Shown: positions 1 through 6,945, counted from the first letter of the stretch. The stretch: DNA of 11,325 nucleotides from Granulosicoccaceae bacterium (GCA_023301405.1 JALZUX010000251.1:1-11325); one strand, 5' to 3'. Notes: generated by a model from the sequence alone, not told the origin. Translations and numbers: made by a program.

Positions 1-2
1 CT

Positions 3-86
3 GCGGGCGCGGTCTTTTGGCCAGCTATTACGATCAATATCGTTAAAGAAGAACAACTATTCGCCTCTATTGATCGAAATATCTGA
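3..86 (+). CDS. C-terminal end of an upstream gene (partial, unrecognised)
   Basis: An open frame entering from the left edge gives 27 residues and ends at TGA 84-86. The residues read AGAVFWPAITINIVKEEQ and then LFASIDRNI. The hydrophobic Gly/Ala-rich beginning followed by a charged tail is protein-like and would suit the end of a small membrane or envelope protein. The frame from position 1 is also open, and for longer, but its translation looks less protein-like. I do not recognise the family and the call rests on only 27 codons. Confidence 0.35.
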   Translation, partial: AGAVFWPAITINIVKEEQLFASIDRNI

Positions 87-248
87 CTCAAAATCTCACG
101 CCCTCGCAACGACCCTAGTTCCCGGACAGGCTCCTAGTCTGCTTGCGCCAAAACGCATTTATTGCGCGGTATTCTTTCTTAAATCACTATTATTTACCAG
201 CTAACTTTCATACACTCACAACAAGCAATTAAATAAGTCTTTTAAGAT

Positions 249-1319
249 ATGACACCTAAACTCAGTAACGTCAATATTGTTTCAGAATCAGTTCTGATTA
301 CACCACGTGAACTTCGCGAATCCTTACCGCGCACCGACACCGCCACCAAAAACGTTGAGTCATCTCGACGCGTCGTTGAGGCTATTCTGGAACGACGTGA
401 CCCCCGATTACTGGTGGTCGCAGGTCCCTGCTCTATTCATGATATTGAAGCCGCAAAAGACTATGCCCACCGCCTGAAAAAACTGCACGACCAATACTCT
501 GATTCGCTCTACATCGTAATGCGTGTCTACTTTGAGAAACCACGTACCACAGTCGGCTGGAAAGGATTCATCAACGACCCCGATTTGAATGACTCCTTCC
601 ACATCGAGAAAGGCCTGCGCCAGGCGCGAGAACTACTGGCCTGGTTGGCTGAATTGGGCCTACCGGCGGGCACCGAAGCACTGGATCCCATCAGTCCGCA
701 GTACTTGTCAGATCTATTTGCCTGGACCGCCATTGGCGCCAGAACATCAGAGTCACAAACTCATCGCGAAATGTCTAGCGGATTGTCGACACCAGTGGGG
801 TTTAAAAATGGTACCGACGGCAGCCTTGACATAGCCATTAATGCGATGAAATCAGCCTCTTCACCGCACCGTTTTTTAGGCATTAACAGTGATGGCCAGG
901 TCACCCGGCTTGAAACACGCGGCAATGCATTTGGTCATATTATTCTGCGCGGCGGCTCTGAGCCTAACTACGACTCAGTCTCCGTAGCACTTGCTGAGCA
1001 GGCACTCAGTAAAGCTAAACTGGCTAACAATCTGGTGGTAGATTGCAGTCACGCCAATTCTCATAAAAACTATGAACTACAACCACTAGTTGCCGACAAC
1101 GTGTGTAAACAGATCATCGAAGGTAACCGCTCTATTGTAGGCATTATGCTTGAGAGCCACATTGATAAAGGCAATCAAAAACTCGGCTCTGATTTATCGG
1201 CACTGAAATACGGCGTATCTATTACCGACGAATGCATCGACTGGCCAACAACTGAAACTCTTTTTGAGAGCATGGCCACACAGCTTAAAAAGCCCCTCAC
1301 CGACCGTATTGACGCCTAA
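249..1319 (+). CDS. aroF: 3-deoxy-7-phosphoheptulonate (DAHP) synthase, Tyr-type class I
   Basis: Cytoplasmic enzyme that condenses phosphoenolpyruvate and erythrose 4-phosphate to DAHP, the first committed step of the shikimate pathway. The 356-residue length matches E. coli AroF/AroG/AroH. Visible motifs are GPCSIHD (59-65), MRVYFEKPRTTVGWKG (91-106), GARTSESQTHRE (163-174), PVGFKNGTDGS (182-192) and HIILRGG (230-236). The metal ligands known from AroG are present: Cys61, His268, Glu302 and an Asp at 327. The sequence follows AroF more closely than AroG, for example at the N-terminal SNVNI, in TEALDPxSPQYL and in SPHRFLGIN. Asn7 matches AroF Asn8, a residue I recall as involved in tyrosine inhibition, so Tyr feedback is inferred. 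The ATG has only a weak AAG-type Shine-Dalgarno. The stop lies 18 nt before apt, which suggests cotranscription. I see no TyrR box upstream. Confidence 0.95.
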   Translation: MTPKLSNVNIVSESVLITPRELRESLPRTDTATKNVESSRRVVEAILERRDPRLLVVAGPCSIHDIEAAKDYAHRLKKLHDQYSDSLYIVMRVYFEKPRTTVGWKGFINDPDLNDSFHIEKGLRQARELLAWLAELGLPAGTEALDPISPQYLSDLFAWTAIGARTSESQTHREMSSGLSTPVGFKNGTDGSLDIAINAMKSASSPHRFLGINSDGQVTRLETRGNAFGHIILRGGSEPNYDSVSVALAEQALSKAKLANNLVVDCSHANSHKNYELQPLVADNVCKQIIEGNRSIVGIMLESHIDKGNQKLGSDLSALKYGVSITDECIDWPTTETLFESMATQLKKPLTDRIDA

Positions 1320-1337
1320 CACAAGATAAAAAATCCC

Positions 1338-1898
1338 ATGGACAAAAGCGATCAACACAACTATTTCAGGGATTACATTCGTACTCGCGTACGAACCATT
1401 CCTGACTGGCCGATAGACGGCGTTCAGTTCCGCGACATCACTCCCTTAATGCAAAACCCTGCCACCTTTCGACGTCTCGTTGATTGCTTTGTGCACCGCT
1501 ACTACGACCACGATATCGACGTTCTCGCCTGCATAGATGCCCGCGGATTTATCATCGGTGGTGCACTCGCGTATGAACTAAGCACAAGCATGGTGCCGAT
1601 TCGAAAACGCGGTAAACTACCGTTTGAGACCGTCTGTGAATCCTATGAACTTGAGTACGGAACTGCCGAGGTCGAGCTCCACAAAGACGCAATCAGTAAG
1701 GGCCAAAAGGTTCTACTGCTTGATGACCTTATCGCCACTGGCGGCACTATGCTAGCTGCTGCTGCACTTATTAATCGTCTTGGTGGTGAAATTGTCGAAG
1801 CCGCAGCCATCATTGATCTGCCCGATTTAGGCGGTTCAGCTAAATTGAAAAAAAGCGCTATCGACGTTTTCAGTATCTGCGAATTCGAAGGAGAGTAA
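1338..1898 (+). CDS. apt: Adenine phosphoribosyltransferase
   Basis: Purine-salvage enzyme converting adenine and PRPP to AMP and pyrophosphate in the cytoplasm. The 186 residues compare with 183 in E. coli Apt. Family features in order are [14 protein letters not shown] (25-38), the IDARGF segment (66-71), [20 protein letters not shown] (89-108), and the PRPP-binding loop [14 protein letters not shown] (125-138) with its two consecutive Asp residues. The C-terminal IDLPDLGG motif matches the family. The ATG follows aroF by 18 nt. A start-proximal Shine-Dalgarno is weak (ACAAGA), so translation may depend partly on coupling. The stop lies 2 nt before the next gene, which is also a phosphoribosyltransferase. 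Confidence 0.95.
   Translation: MDKSDQHNYFRDYIRTRVRTIPDWPIDGVQFRDITPLMQNPATFRRLVDCFVHRYYDHDIDVLACIDARGFIIGGALAYELSTSMVPIRKRGKLPFETVCESYELEYGTAEVELHKDAISKGQKVLLLDDLIATGGTMLAAAALINRLGGEIVEAAAIIDLPDLGGSAKLKKSAIDVFSICEFEGE
1888..1893 (+). promoter_or_regulatory. Strong ribosome binding site of gpt
   Basis: AAGGAG lies within the last codons of apt, 7 nt before the ATG of gpt. It fixes the gpt start and is among the strongest Shine-Dalgarno sequences in the window, whereas aroF and apt have weak ones. Confidence 0.75.
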
Positions 1899-1900
1899 AT

Positions 1901-2371
1901 ATGTCTTTGAGCACCAGAGAAAACTTTTTTGTCTCATGGGAAGAGCTACACCGCGACACAAGGAAACTAGCTCAGCGACTGTTACCGGCAGACCAATGGA
2001 CCGGCGCTATCGCAATCACGCGCGGTGGCATGGTGCCAGCAGCCATTATTGCCCGGGAACTCAACATTCGCCTGATCGATACCATCTGTATTAAAACCTA
2101 CGATGTACGTGAACAAGGCGAAAGTGAAATAATTAAACACTGTGCGACTGATGGCAAAGGAATGCTGTTGATCGATGACCTAGTCGACACCGGAAAAACC
2201 GCTCGAGCGGTCAAAGCGGTAGTTCCCTATGCTCGTTTCGTCACCGTGTACGCTAAACCGGAAGGCCTTAAGGAAGTCGATGACTACATTAAAGAAGTGC
2301 CGCAAGACACATGGATCAACTTCCCCTGGGATATGGAGCTTAACTACTCAAGCCCAATCGTTGATCGCTAA
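1901..2371 (+). CDS. gpt: Xanthine-guanine phosphoribosyltransferase
   Basis: Salvages guanine and xanthine (hypoxanthine less well) with PRPP to give GMP and XMP. The 156 residues are close to the 152 of E. coli Gpt and align almost end to end. Motifs are the N-terminal FVSWEELHRDTRKLAQRLLP, AITRGGMVPAAIIAREL (38-54), the PRPP loop MLLIDDLVDTGKTA (88-101), and the C-terminal PQDTWINFPWDM, which is typical of the enterobacterial enzyme and its purine-binding end. AAGGAG at 1888-1893 is an excellent Shine-Dalgarno 7 nt before the ATG. It overlaps the end of apt, so the two genes are translationally adjacent. With apt it forms a two-gene salvage unit fused to aroF. It ends 46 nt before the convergent azlD stop. 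Confidence 0.95.
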   Translation: MSLSTRENFFVSWEELHRDTRKLAQRLLPADQWTGAIAITRGGMVPAAIIARELNIRLIDTICIKTYDVREQGESEIIKHCATDGKGMLLIDDLVDTGKTARAVKAVVPYARFVTVYAKPEGLKEVDDYIKEVPQDTWINFPWDMELNYSSPIVDR

Positions 2372-2377
2372 ATAGCC

Positions 2378-2415
2378 AAAAATGCCGAGGACAAGGAACC
2401 CGTTCTCAGACCGGC
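2378..2415 (-). terminator. Possible terminator after azlCD (imperfect)
   Basis: On the minus strand, directly after the azlD stop, GCCG (2415-2412) can pair with CGGC (2387-2384). The interior holds a shorter GAAC/GTTC pairing, and the 3' arm is followed by ATTTTT (2383-2378). The stem is interrupted, so this is a weak call. It would separate the azlCD transcript from the convergent aroF-apt-gpt unit. Confidence 0.3.
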
Positions 2416-2417
2416 TC

Positions 2418-2741
2418 CTACGCGCCCCCAAACAACAATTTCATCATTACAAATACAATCATTCCGGCAACAATTGTGTAGAGCAAATGCTTGCTCTTCC
2501 AAGCCACCAACCCCGCCACAAGACTACCCACCAGCGCCGGGTTAGCCATTGATACAAACCATTGACCATCGACAGTAACAACCATCGGTGCCGATAGCGC
2601 AGACAGAACCGCCACCGGCACAAATCGCAGCGCCCGCATCAAGTGTGGTGGCATGTTAGTCCGGCCAAGCAACGCCAATACCGGATACCGCACACCAAAA
2701 GTGACAGCAGTCATTCCAGCAATTAGAAGAAACTCTTTCAT
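2418..2741 (-). CDS. azlD: AzlD family branched-chain amino acid exporter, small subunit
   Basis: 107-residue integral membrane protein. It has hydrophobic stretches at about 4-25 ([23 protein letters not shown]), 38-57, 66-82 and 88-104, the usual AzlD pattern of three to four helices. Conserved family features are the [12 protein letters not shown] segment and the [15 protein letters not shown] stretch. AzlD works with the large subunit AzlC to export branched-chain amino acids or their analogues; the exact substrate here is not known. The ATG overlaps the azlC stop in an ATGA arrangement (2738-2741), which indicates translational coupling. The gene is convergent with gpt. Confidence 0.9.
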   Translation of the reverse strand: MKEFLLIAGMTAVTFGVRYPVLALLGRTNMPPHLMRALRFVPVAVLSALSAPMVVTVDGQWFVSMANPALVGSLVAGLVAWKSKHLLYTIVAGMIVFVMMKLLFGGA

Positions 2742-3469
2742 TGATCAGTCTCTGCTGATTGCTGGGACATCATGCATGTCTCTAGCGAATATCCGGCTGC
2801 AATAGCGACCAATGACGCTACTATCAGTCCCAGATTATGTGGAAGATCCCGGCCCAGCAACCCCACCGCTACAGCAACAATTGCAGTGGCCAACATGGGG
2901 CGATCAGTTATCAAAGGCACTACGATTCCGATAAAAGTCACGATCATCGCGAACTCCAGCCCCCACTCAGACAACCCTTGTAAATTACCACCGGCATAGA
3001 TACCAATCAACGTACAGACTTGCCAGTTGCCGTACATCGCCAACGCCGAACCCAGGTAGTACCAGCGATTGTTGTCACCCATCTCTCCACTACTGAACCG
3101 CTTGATCACTACAGCAAAGGTTTCATCGGTGAGAAAAAAACCCAGTGGCAACAACCAGCGCTGCGGCAGGTGACCCACGTAAGGTGCAAGAGAGGCAGAA
3201 TATAGCGCATGCCGAACATTGACGATTAACGTCGTCAGCACAATAACAACAACCCCCACGCCTTGAGACAACAGCGTGGCAGCAACAAACTGAGATGATC
3301 CTGCAAATACAAACAGCGACATACTTATGGTGCCGATCAGCGACAAGCCGGCACTTATTGCAAGCGCACCAAACAGAATACCAAATGGTATGGCACCGAT
3401 GATCATGGGAATAGTATCGCGTGCACCCAGCATAAATGCGGTGCGGCGAGAAGAACTGTGGGTGGACAT
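2738..3469 (-). CDS. azlC: AzlC family branched-chain amino acid exporter, large subunit
   Basis: Inner-membrane protein of 243 residues from the ATG at 3469. A GTG at 3478 would add three residues, and neither start has a clear Shine-Dalgarno. Family signatures, counted from the ATG, are [15 protein letters not shown] (about 24-38), [15 protein letters not shown] (53-67), [16 protein letters not shown] (82-97) and [12 protein letters not shown] (110-121). They are followed by several more hydrophobic helices to about residue 228 and a short polar tail. AzlC pairs with AzlD as a two-component exporter of branched-chain amino acids. The two genes overlap by 4 nt. A perfect dyad lies about 90 nt upstream and may be an operator. 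No adjacent Lrp/AsnC or LysR regulator gene is present. Confidence 0.9.
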   Translation of the reverse strand: MSTHSSSRRTAFMLGARDTIPMIIGAIPFGILFGALAISAGLSLIGTISMSLFVFAGSSQFVAATLLSQGVGVVVIVLTTLIVNVRHALYSASLAPYVGHLPQRWLLPLGFFLTDETFAVVIKRFSSGEMGDNNRWYYLGSALAMYGNWQVCTLIGIYAGGNLQGLSEWGLEFAMIVTFIGIVVPLITDRPMLATAIVAVAVGLLGRDLPHNLGLIVASLVAIAAGYSLETCMMSQQSAETDQ

Positions 3470-3514
3470 TCGATTCACTGCAGGAACAAACAGTCGCTAT
3501 GGAAACAGAAACCG

Positions 3515-3520
3515 TGTCAA
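3515..3520 (-). promoter_or_regulatory. Perfect -35-like hexamer upstream of azlC
   Basis: TTGACA is read on the minus strand, about 46 nt before the azlC ATG. At a 17-nt spacing the expected -10 region (GCGACT) is poor, and ATAGCG sits at only 14 nt. A working sigma-70 promoter is therefore possible but not established. An alternative -10, TATTAT, lies further upstream at 3536-3531. Confidence 0.25.
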
Positions 3521-3555
3521 ACGTAAACCAATAATAAAGTTACTACTAGAGCGAA

Positions 3556-3577
3556 GACTGGTCAGAACAGACCAGTC
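3556..3577. promoter_or_regulatory. Perfect inverted repeat upstream of azlC, operator-like
   Basis: GACTGGTC (3556-3563) and GACCAGTC (3570-3577) form a perfect 8-bp dyad around a 6-nt AGAACA spacer. No T-run follows on either strand, so it does not look like a terminator. It sits about 90 nt upstream of azlC. The arms contain the CTGGTC/GACCAG half-sites known from FadR operators, but FadR sites have a 1-nt centre, so FadR is not claimed. Confidence 0.4.
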
Positions 3578-3674
3578 CCGCTGATTCGCTGTGCAGACTA
3601 AGGAGCCTGCCAAAGAACCTTACCGCACTGGCATCGCTACTATTGCAGTAAAAAACGATGCACGAAGGCTATAA

Positions 3675-3965
3675 TCAAGGGCCTTTATGTACCGCGTGAA
3701 TCACTGTATCGTTTTCAAAATAGACCCTGAATGAAGAATACTCCCAGCTGCTTATTGCGGGCGTGCCCACCGCTCTATAACGTTGCACCGGCTCACCAAA
3801 ACGTTTTAAAATTTCAATGTTACTCTCACCGCGCTGCGGCGATGAAGCCGCCTGAGTCACATCCAGACCACCATCCGGCAGGCTAATTATCTCGGCTACA
3901 GAAGCCGAAGATCCCAAAACAAAACCCGTCAGGCAAATTGCGCGCATCAGTCTGAAATTGATCAT
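3675..3965 (-). CDS. Small secreted protein of unknown function
   Basis: 96 residues. The N-terminus (INFRLMRAICLTGFVLGSSA) has a basic start, a hydrophobic core and a likely signal peptidase I site after SVA (residue 24), so a mature periplasmic protein of about 72 residues is predicted. The C-terminal half reads ILKRFGEPVQRYRAVG and then ISSWEYSSFRVYFENDTVIHAV. The sequence resembles small gammaproteobacterial periplasmic proteins in which an xRFGxPxxR turn precedes a WxYxxxxVYFExxxVxH strand pair. It may be a SmpA/BamE-like fold, but this is only an impression and I assign no function. The ATG has only a distant AAGAAG upstream. The gene is monocistronic, with about 200 nt free on each side. 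Confidence 0.75.
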   Translation of the reverse strand: MINFRLMRAICLTGFVLGSSASVAEIISLPDGGLDVTQAASSPQRGESNIEILKRFGEPVQRYRAVGTPAISSWEYSSFRVYFENDTVIHAVHKGP

Positions 3966-4179
3966 AGTGTTATTTTTCTTCTTGTTTAATACCCCAAGGT
4001 GATCGTCCTAACTCGGCAATTCTTTAGCGGACAGATCTCGTAATAGCCGCCTAGCCTGCATAATTCATAGGGATTCGCCACTTAATCGATGTTGTCCTAT
4101 TTACAATACAGCCACAACACGCCGCAACCCCAGCAGAATGCGATAAACTAAAATTCTCTACATTTGCTGACACTTCAAC

Positions 4180-4809
4180 ATGCTCAGGTTTTTCGTCGGA
4201 CTTACACTGGCACAGGTAGCTGCCGCCCTGCTAATCACGCTTTATCCGGGCGCCATGAGTTTCGATAAATTGCTGCCACTCATCTTCATGATTCTGTTGT
4301 TATCAACGATCATCAGCCTGTGGTTCGGTACCGTTGCAAAGCATTTGAGCGACAATCGAGTCGCCACGTTAAAACAACAATTCGCAACAGAGCGTGAGAA
4401 GCTGAACGTTAACGCCCAACGCGCCAAGACCAAACTGGTTAAGAAAACCCAAAAAGAAATAGAGCTTCAAGCCCGTCGCACAAACACCAAAGCCAATATC
4501 AAAGTAGGCACAGCTATCGCGGTGGCTGCCGGCTTTGGTTTATTTATGATGTTCACCCAGTTTGTGACTCTGGGCCTACTCACATTAACGACAGCCGGCG
4601 GCGTTGTTGGCGGCTACCTGGCGCGTTCACGTAGACCGGAGACTCTCGATTCACCGCAATACAAACTCATTGAAGCTGAAGAAATTGAAAGCGAGGAAAT
4701 CAAAACACTACCAACACCTGAGGCTGAACTTCAGGATACCGAGTCAGCTGTAATAGACATCAGCGATACAACACAACACGCTGACGTAAAAACTGACGAT
4801 AAAACCTGA
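4180..4809 (+). CDS. Uncharacterised membrane protein with four hydrophobic segments and charged loop
   Basis: 209 residues, family not recognised. Two hydrophobic helices come first (about 3-21 and 31-50). A long Lys/Arg/Gln-rich stretch follows (about 54-108, including QQFATEREKLNVNAQRAKTK) that would form a helix or coiled coil. Then come two more hydrophobic, Gly-rich helices (108-127 and 129-147) closed by YLARSRR. The tail (about 155-209) is acidic and disordered-looking, rich in Glu, Asp and Thr. The positive loop and ARSRR suggest that the loop and tail are cytoplasmic, with both helical hairpins in the inner membrane. The ATG has no clear Shine-Dalgarno. The stop lies only 4 nt from the convergent Nmad3 stop, with no room for a terminator between them. 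No operon partner is visible. Confidence 0.8.
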   Translation: MLRFFVGLTLAQVAAALLITLYPGAMSFDKLLPLIFMILLLSTIISLWFGTVAKHLSDNRVATLKQQFATEREKLNVNAQRAKTKLVKKTQKEIELQARRTNTKANIKVGTAIAVAAGFGLFMMFTQFVTLGLLTLTTAGGVVGGYLARSRRPETLDSPQYKLIEAEEIESEEIKTLPTPEAELQDTESAVIDISDTTQHADVKTDDKT

Positions 4810-4813
4810 TTCA

Positions 4814-5659
4814 TTATCCAGCTTCAAACAAACTTTTAACCCACGAAACACCCTCCGGGTAATGATCAAGATCCAATACAAACTCCTGACCTCGCGCTGC
4901 TGATCTTAATTCAACCCTGCTCTTATCTTTTAAGTAAGCCCATCGATTTAAATCAGTGTGATAACTCAATACGCTATCACGTCCTTGAGGATGCATCCAG
5001 CTCGGTAAATGCCAAACCGATCGACTGCTATTTTCTGCGGTAAGACAACGCACCTGATGGAAACTGCTAAAGAGACCTGCACCGCCACGACCTCGTTTTA
5101 ACGATAGATTTTTACGACCACTATAAATAGTATTAGCACCGCTAAACTCACCATAACAATGAGGATGGTAGCTTAGCGCCTGAAGCGATACATCACTGGC
5201 AATGTGCTCAACTGGAATCACCTTTTTGATTTGCAACCAACCATAAATCACATGCCGATCCGGAGCGCCGGGCACATAACGCCAGCGCCTTTTAAAAACC
5301 TCAACTTCACGGAACCACCCGAAAAATAAAAACAGATCTCCCGGCCCAACATCAAAACTTGCAAGATGACTTTGCGCCGCTCCACACTGGCCAAATAGCG
5401 GCTTGAAATTGTAATCGCGGTTAATGGCGTTGGCACTTATATCAGGATCAAGATGTACTGCATGACTGCCGCTGATTCGGCCTTTGCTAAGCTGCTTAAC
5501 CAAGGCTCCCATCTTTACCGGACCATTAAGATCACGATAGCGAATCTGTGATCGCTTATCAGGTATCGCAACCGACAACAGCGACCCATCGGGGAAGATC
5601 GGACTGGCAAAACCGCCGGCGCTACTATCAACACCCTTTCGACTCAAAATTAATTTCAT
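4814..5659 (-). CDS. Nmad3 family putative nucleotide-modification protein
   Basis: 281 residues with the features I associate with Nmad3 (nucleotide modification associated domain 3). These are the N-terminal LILSRKGVDSSAGG and SPIFPDG (3-25), VHLDPD (68-73), GDLFLFFGWFREVE (107-120), IYGWLQIKKVI (138-148), SYHPHCYGEF (163-172), NTIYSGRKNLSL (176-187) and the C-terminal WHLPSWMHP (216-224). The conserved Asp, His and Trp residues are candidate active-site residues. The family was defined computationally from links to nucleic-acid base-modification systems, and to my knowledge its reaction is unproven. The ATG lacks a good Shine-Dalgarno. The upstream neighbour on the same strand is an AlkA-like glycosylase, 264 nt away. 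No restriction, phage or methyltransferase gene is next to it here. The family call is moderately sure; the function is unknown. Confidence 0.75.
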   Translation of the reverse strand: MKLILSRKGVDSSAGGFASPIFPDGSLLSVAIPDKRSQIRYRDLNGPVKMGALVKQLSKGRISGSHAVHLDPDISANAINRDYNFKPLFGQCGAAQSHLASFDVGPGDLFLFFGWFREVEVFKRRWRYVPGAPDRHVIYGWLQIKKVIPVEHIASDVSLQALSYHPHCYGEFSGANTIYSGRKNLSLKRGRGGAGLFSSFHQVRCLTAENSSRSVWHLPSWMHPQGRDSVLSYHTDLNRWAYLKDKSRVELRSAARGQEFVLDLDHYPEGVSWVKSLFEAG

Positions 5660-5923
5660 AGCTGCACGTTGGTTTGATGGATATAGATTTAGAAACTATT
5701 CAGAGCACACCTGTCACGTCCGTGGGCGGTGTCGTTGGTGCTAAAATACCGAGGGCACTTGCGCAAACACTTACTCCTCACTATTGTTTTAACCAAGCTC
5801 GACAGACACAGCCTAAATGGTCAAAAAACCTATAAATATAAGACGAAGATGAATTATTTAGAATAAGTTAGCTGAATAAACACTAGATTTATAGCATTCG
5901 AAACATACCAATTTACTCATGCT
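5660..5923. other. Intergenic spacer between the glycosylase and Nmad3 genes
   Basis: 264 nt, AT-rich between about 5820 and 5920. It contains the 8-nt palindrome TTGCGCAA at 5759-5766. No ORF with protein-like content, RNA gene or convincing terminator was seen. A promoter for the Nmad3 gene probably lies here, because the gap is long for an operon, but I could not pick one out. Confidence 0.4.
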
Positions 5924-6562
5924 TCAAGACCAGTCAACACTATCGGTTGCACGCCATAAGTACCAAGCTGCAACAGTTCGATAAGGCTTCCAGACTTCAG
6001 ACGCTTCAAGCAACATTTTAGCGCTTAGCATATCATCGAGACCATACGCCATCATGTGCCCCTTACGCACACCAAGGTCTGTGGCAGGAAAAATATCAGA
6101 ACGGCCCAGATTAAAGATCATCAGCATTTCCACACTCCACACGCCAATACCTTTAACCTGTGTCAGGCAATCGACTAACTCATGGTCACTCATTGCGATC
6201 AGTATTTCGTCACCGGGAATATCACCACACTGAATTTTTTCACCCAAATCAAGAATTGATGCAACCTTGGTGCGTGAAAATCCTATCTCGCGAAGTTTGA
6301 CCTCACCCAATAATTTGACACTCAACGGACACACATTACCGGCACAAGCATCGACCAAACGACCGTAGATTGCTGCTGCAGATTTCGTGGACAACATTTG
6401 ATATACAATCGCCCGCGCCAGCGATTGATAAAAGCTTAACTCCGATTCACTGCGAACTTCAGTAGGCCCGACTTTTTTCATTAAAATAGCCATGCGCTTG
6501 TCCACTTTACGCAAATGTTTTTGCGCTGTGACAAATGAATAATTGCAGGATTTTTCAACCAT
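5924..6562 (-). CDS. DNA-3-methyladenine glycosylase II (AlkA/MAG-like, HhH-GPD)
   Basis: Base-excision repair enzyme that removes alkylated purines. It has 212 residues, similar to the short Mag/AlkA2 forms that lack the N-terminal TBP-like domain of E. coli AlkA (282 residues). Visible features are FYQSLARAIVYQMLSTKSAAAIYGRL (44-69, the family's IVxQQLS helix), the helix-hairpin-helix LTQVKGIGVWSVEMLMIF (133-150), FPATDLGVRKG (158-168) with Asp162 as the expected catalytic Asp, and WKPYRTVAAWYLWR (191-204). A good Shine-Dalgarno (GGGAGA, 6576-6571) fixes the ATG. The N-terminal 25 residues before MAILMKKVGP are less typical. It is divergent from cmoB across a 383-nt gap. Confidence 0.9.
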   Translation of the reverse strand: MVEKSCNYSFVTAQKHLRKVDKRMAILMKKVGPTEVRSESELSFYQSLARAIVYQMLSTKSAAAIYGRLVDACAGNVCPLSVKLLGEVKLREIGFSRTKVASILDLGEKIQCGDIPGDEILIAMSDHELVDCLTQVKGIGVWSVEMLMIFNLGRSDIFPATDLGVRKGHMMAYGLDDMLSAKMLLEASEVWKPYRTVAAWYLWRATDSVDWS

Positions 6563-6819
6563 TGTGCTTTTCTCCCGATATCGCGTGCACTGCCACCTTC
6601 GAGCAGCGCAAATGCTCTAGTAGAATTAAGTAATTGTTAAAATTGCTATATTTAAGATAAATGCGGCTTCGGTGATGATTGGCTTTCATATCGCAAGCAC
6701 TAGCGCATAGGTGTAGACTTTGCGTTGGGAGTCATTACTGAACTCTCTATTCACTGCATTGTTGTTAAAGTACACTAGCACGGTCGATAACTTCATTACT
6801 AGCATCCGGTATTTAACCA

Positions 6820-6894
6820 ATGACTATGGTTGTTATTGCGGGTATAACAACCTTCAACCCGGCCACGACCTGTGACACGTCCACGCCGGTATAA
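6820..6894 (+). CDS. Possible Thr-rich leader mini-ORF upstream of cmoB
   Basis: ATG at 6820 and TAA at 6892-6894 enclose 24 codons starting MTMVVIAGITT. Seven encode Thr, three Val, two Ala, two Pro and one Ser. Thus 15 of 24 are four-codon-box codons of the kind decoded by tRNAs that CmoB modifies (cmo5U34). It is in the same frame as cmoB, contains one hairpin, and a second hairpin starts 2 nt after its stop. There is no recognisable Shine-Dalgarno before the ATG, but cmoB itself also lacks one. It may be a leader peptide or a chance ORF. Confidence 0.25.
   Translation: MTMVVIAGITTFNPATTCDTSTPV
6828..6861 (+). promoter_or_regulatory. 9-bp perfect hairpin with possible pseudoknot in cmoB leader
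   Basis: GGTTGTTAT (6828-6836) pairs perfectly with ATAACAACC (6844-6852) around the 7-nt loop TGCGGGT. Loop bases CGGGT (6839-6843) are also complementary to ACCCG at 6857-6861, four nt after the stem, as in an H-type pseudoknot. Four nt is short to cross a 9-bp stem, so the stem might have to open slightly. No T-run follows, so it is not a terminator. Confidence 0.4.
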
Positions 6895-6895
6895 A

Positions 6896-6914
6896 AAAAC
6901 GGGACGACCGTTTT
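6896..6914 (+). promoter_or_regulatory. AT-flanked stem-loop 31 nt before cmoB start
   Basis: AAAACGG (6896-6902) and CCGTTTT (6908-6914) form a perfect 7-bp stem with loop GACGA. It resembles a weak, bidirectional terminator stem but has only three GC pairs and four terminal Ts. It begins 2 nt after the mini-ORF stop, so a ribosome halted there would cover its 5' arm. Confidence 0.35.
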
Positions 6915-6945
6915 AGCTTCAATCACCATTAATAAAACAACATCT

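Larger units (their letters stand above)
6563..6945. other. Divergent intergenic region between the glycosylase and cmoB
   Basis: 383 nt. The part near the glycosylase (6563-6680) is AT-rich and should hold its promoter; the Shine-Dalgarno GGGAGA is at 6576-6571. The middle (6680-6800) shows no clear feature beyond a possible -10 TACACT at 6771-6776 without a good -35. The last 130 nt hold the mini-ORF and two stem-loops described separately. No cmoA gene and no RNA gene are present. Confidence 0.5.

Noticed and set aside
150..170. Possible hairpin around CGCA-TTTAT-TGCG upstream of aroF
   Set aside because: A 4-bp stem without a T-run or leader ORF is not distinguishable from chance. No TyrR box or attenuator pattern was seen.
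2772..3584. Three plus-strand open frames opposite azlC
   Set aside because: All lie antisense to azlC, whose family motifs are clear, and their translations look random.
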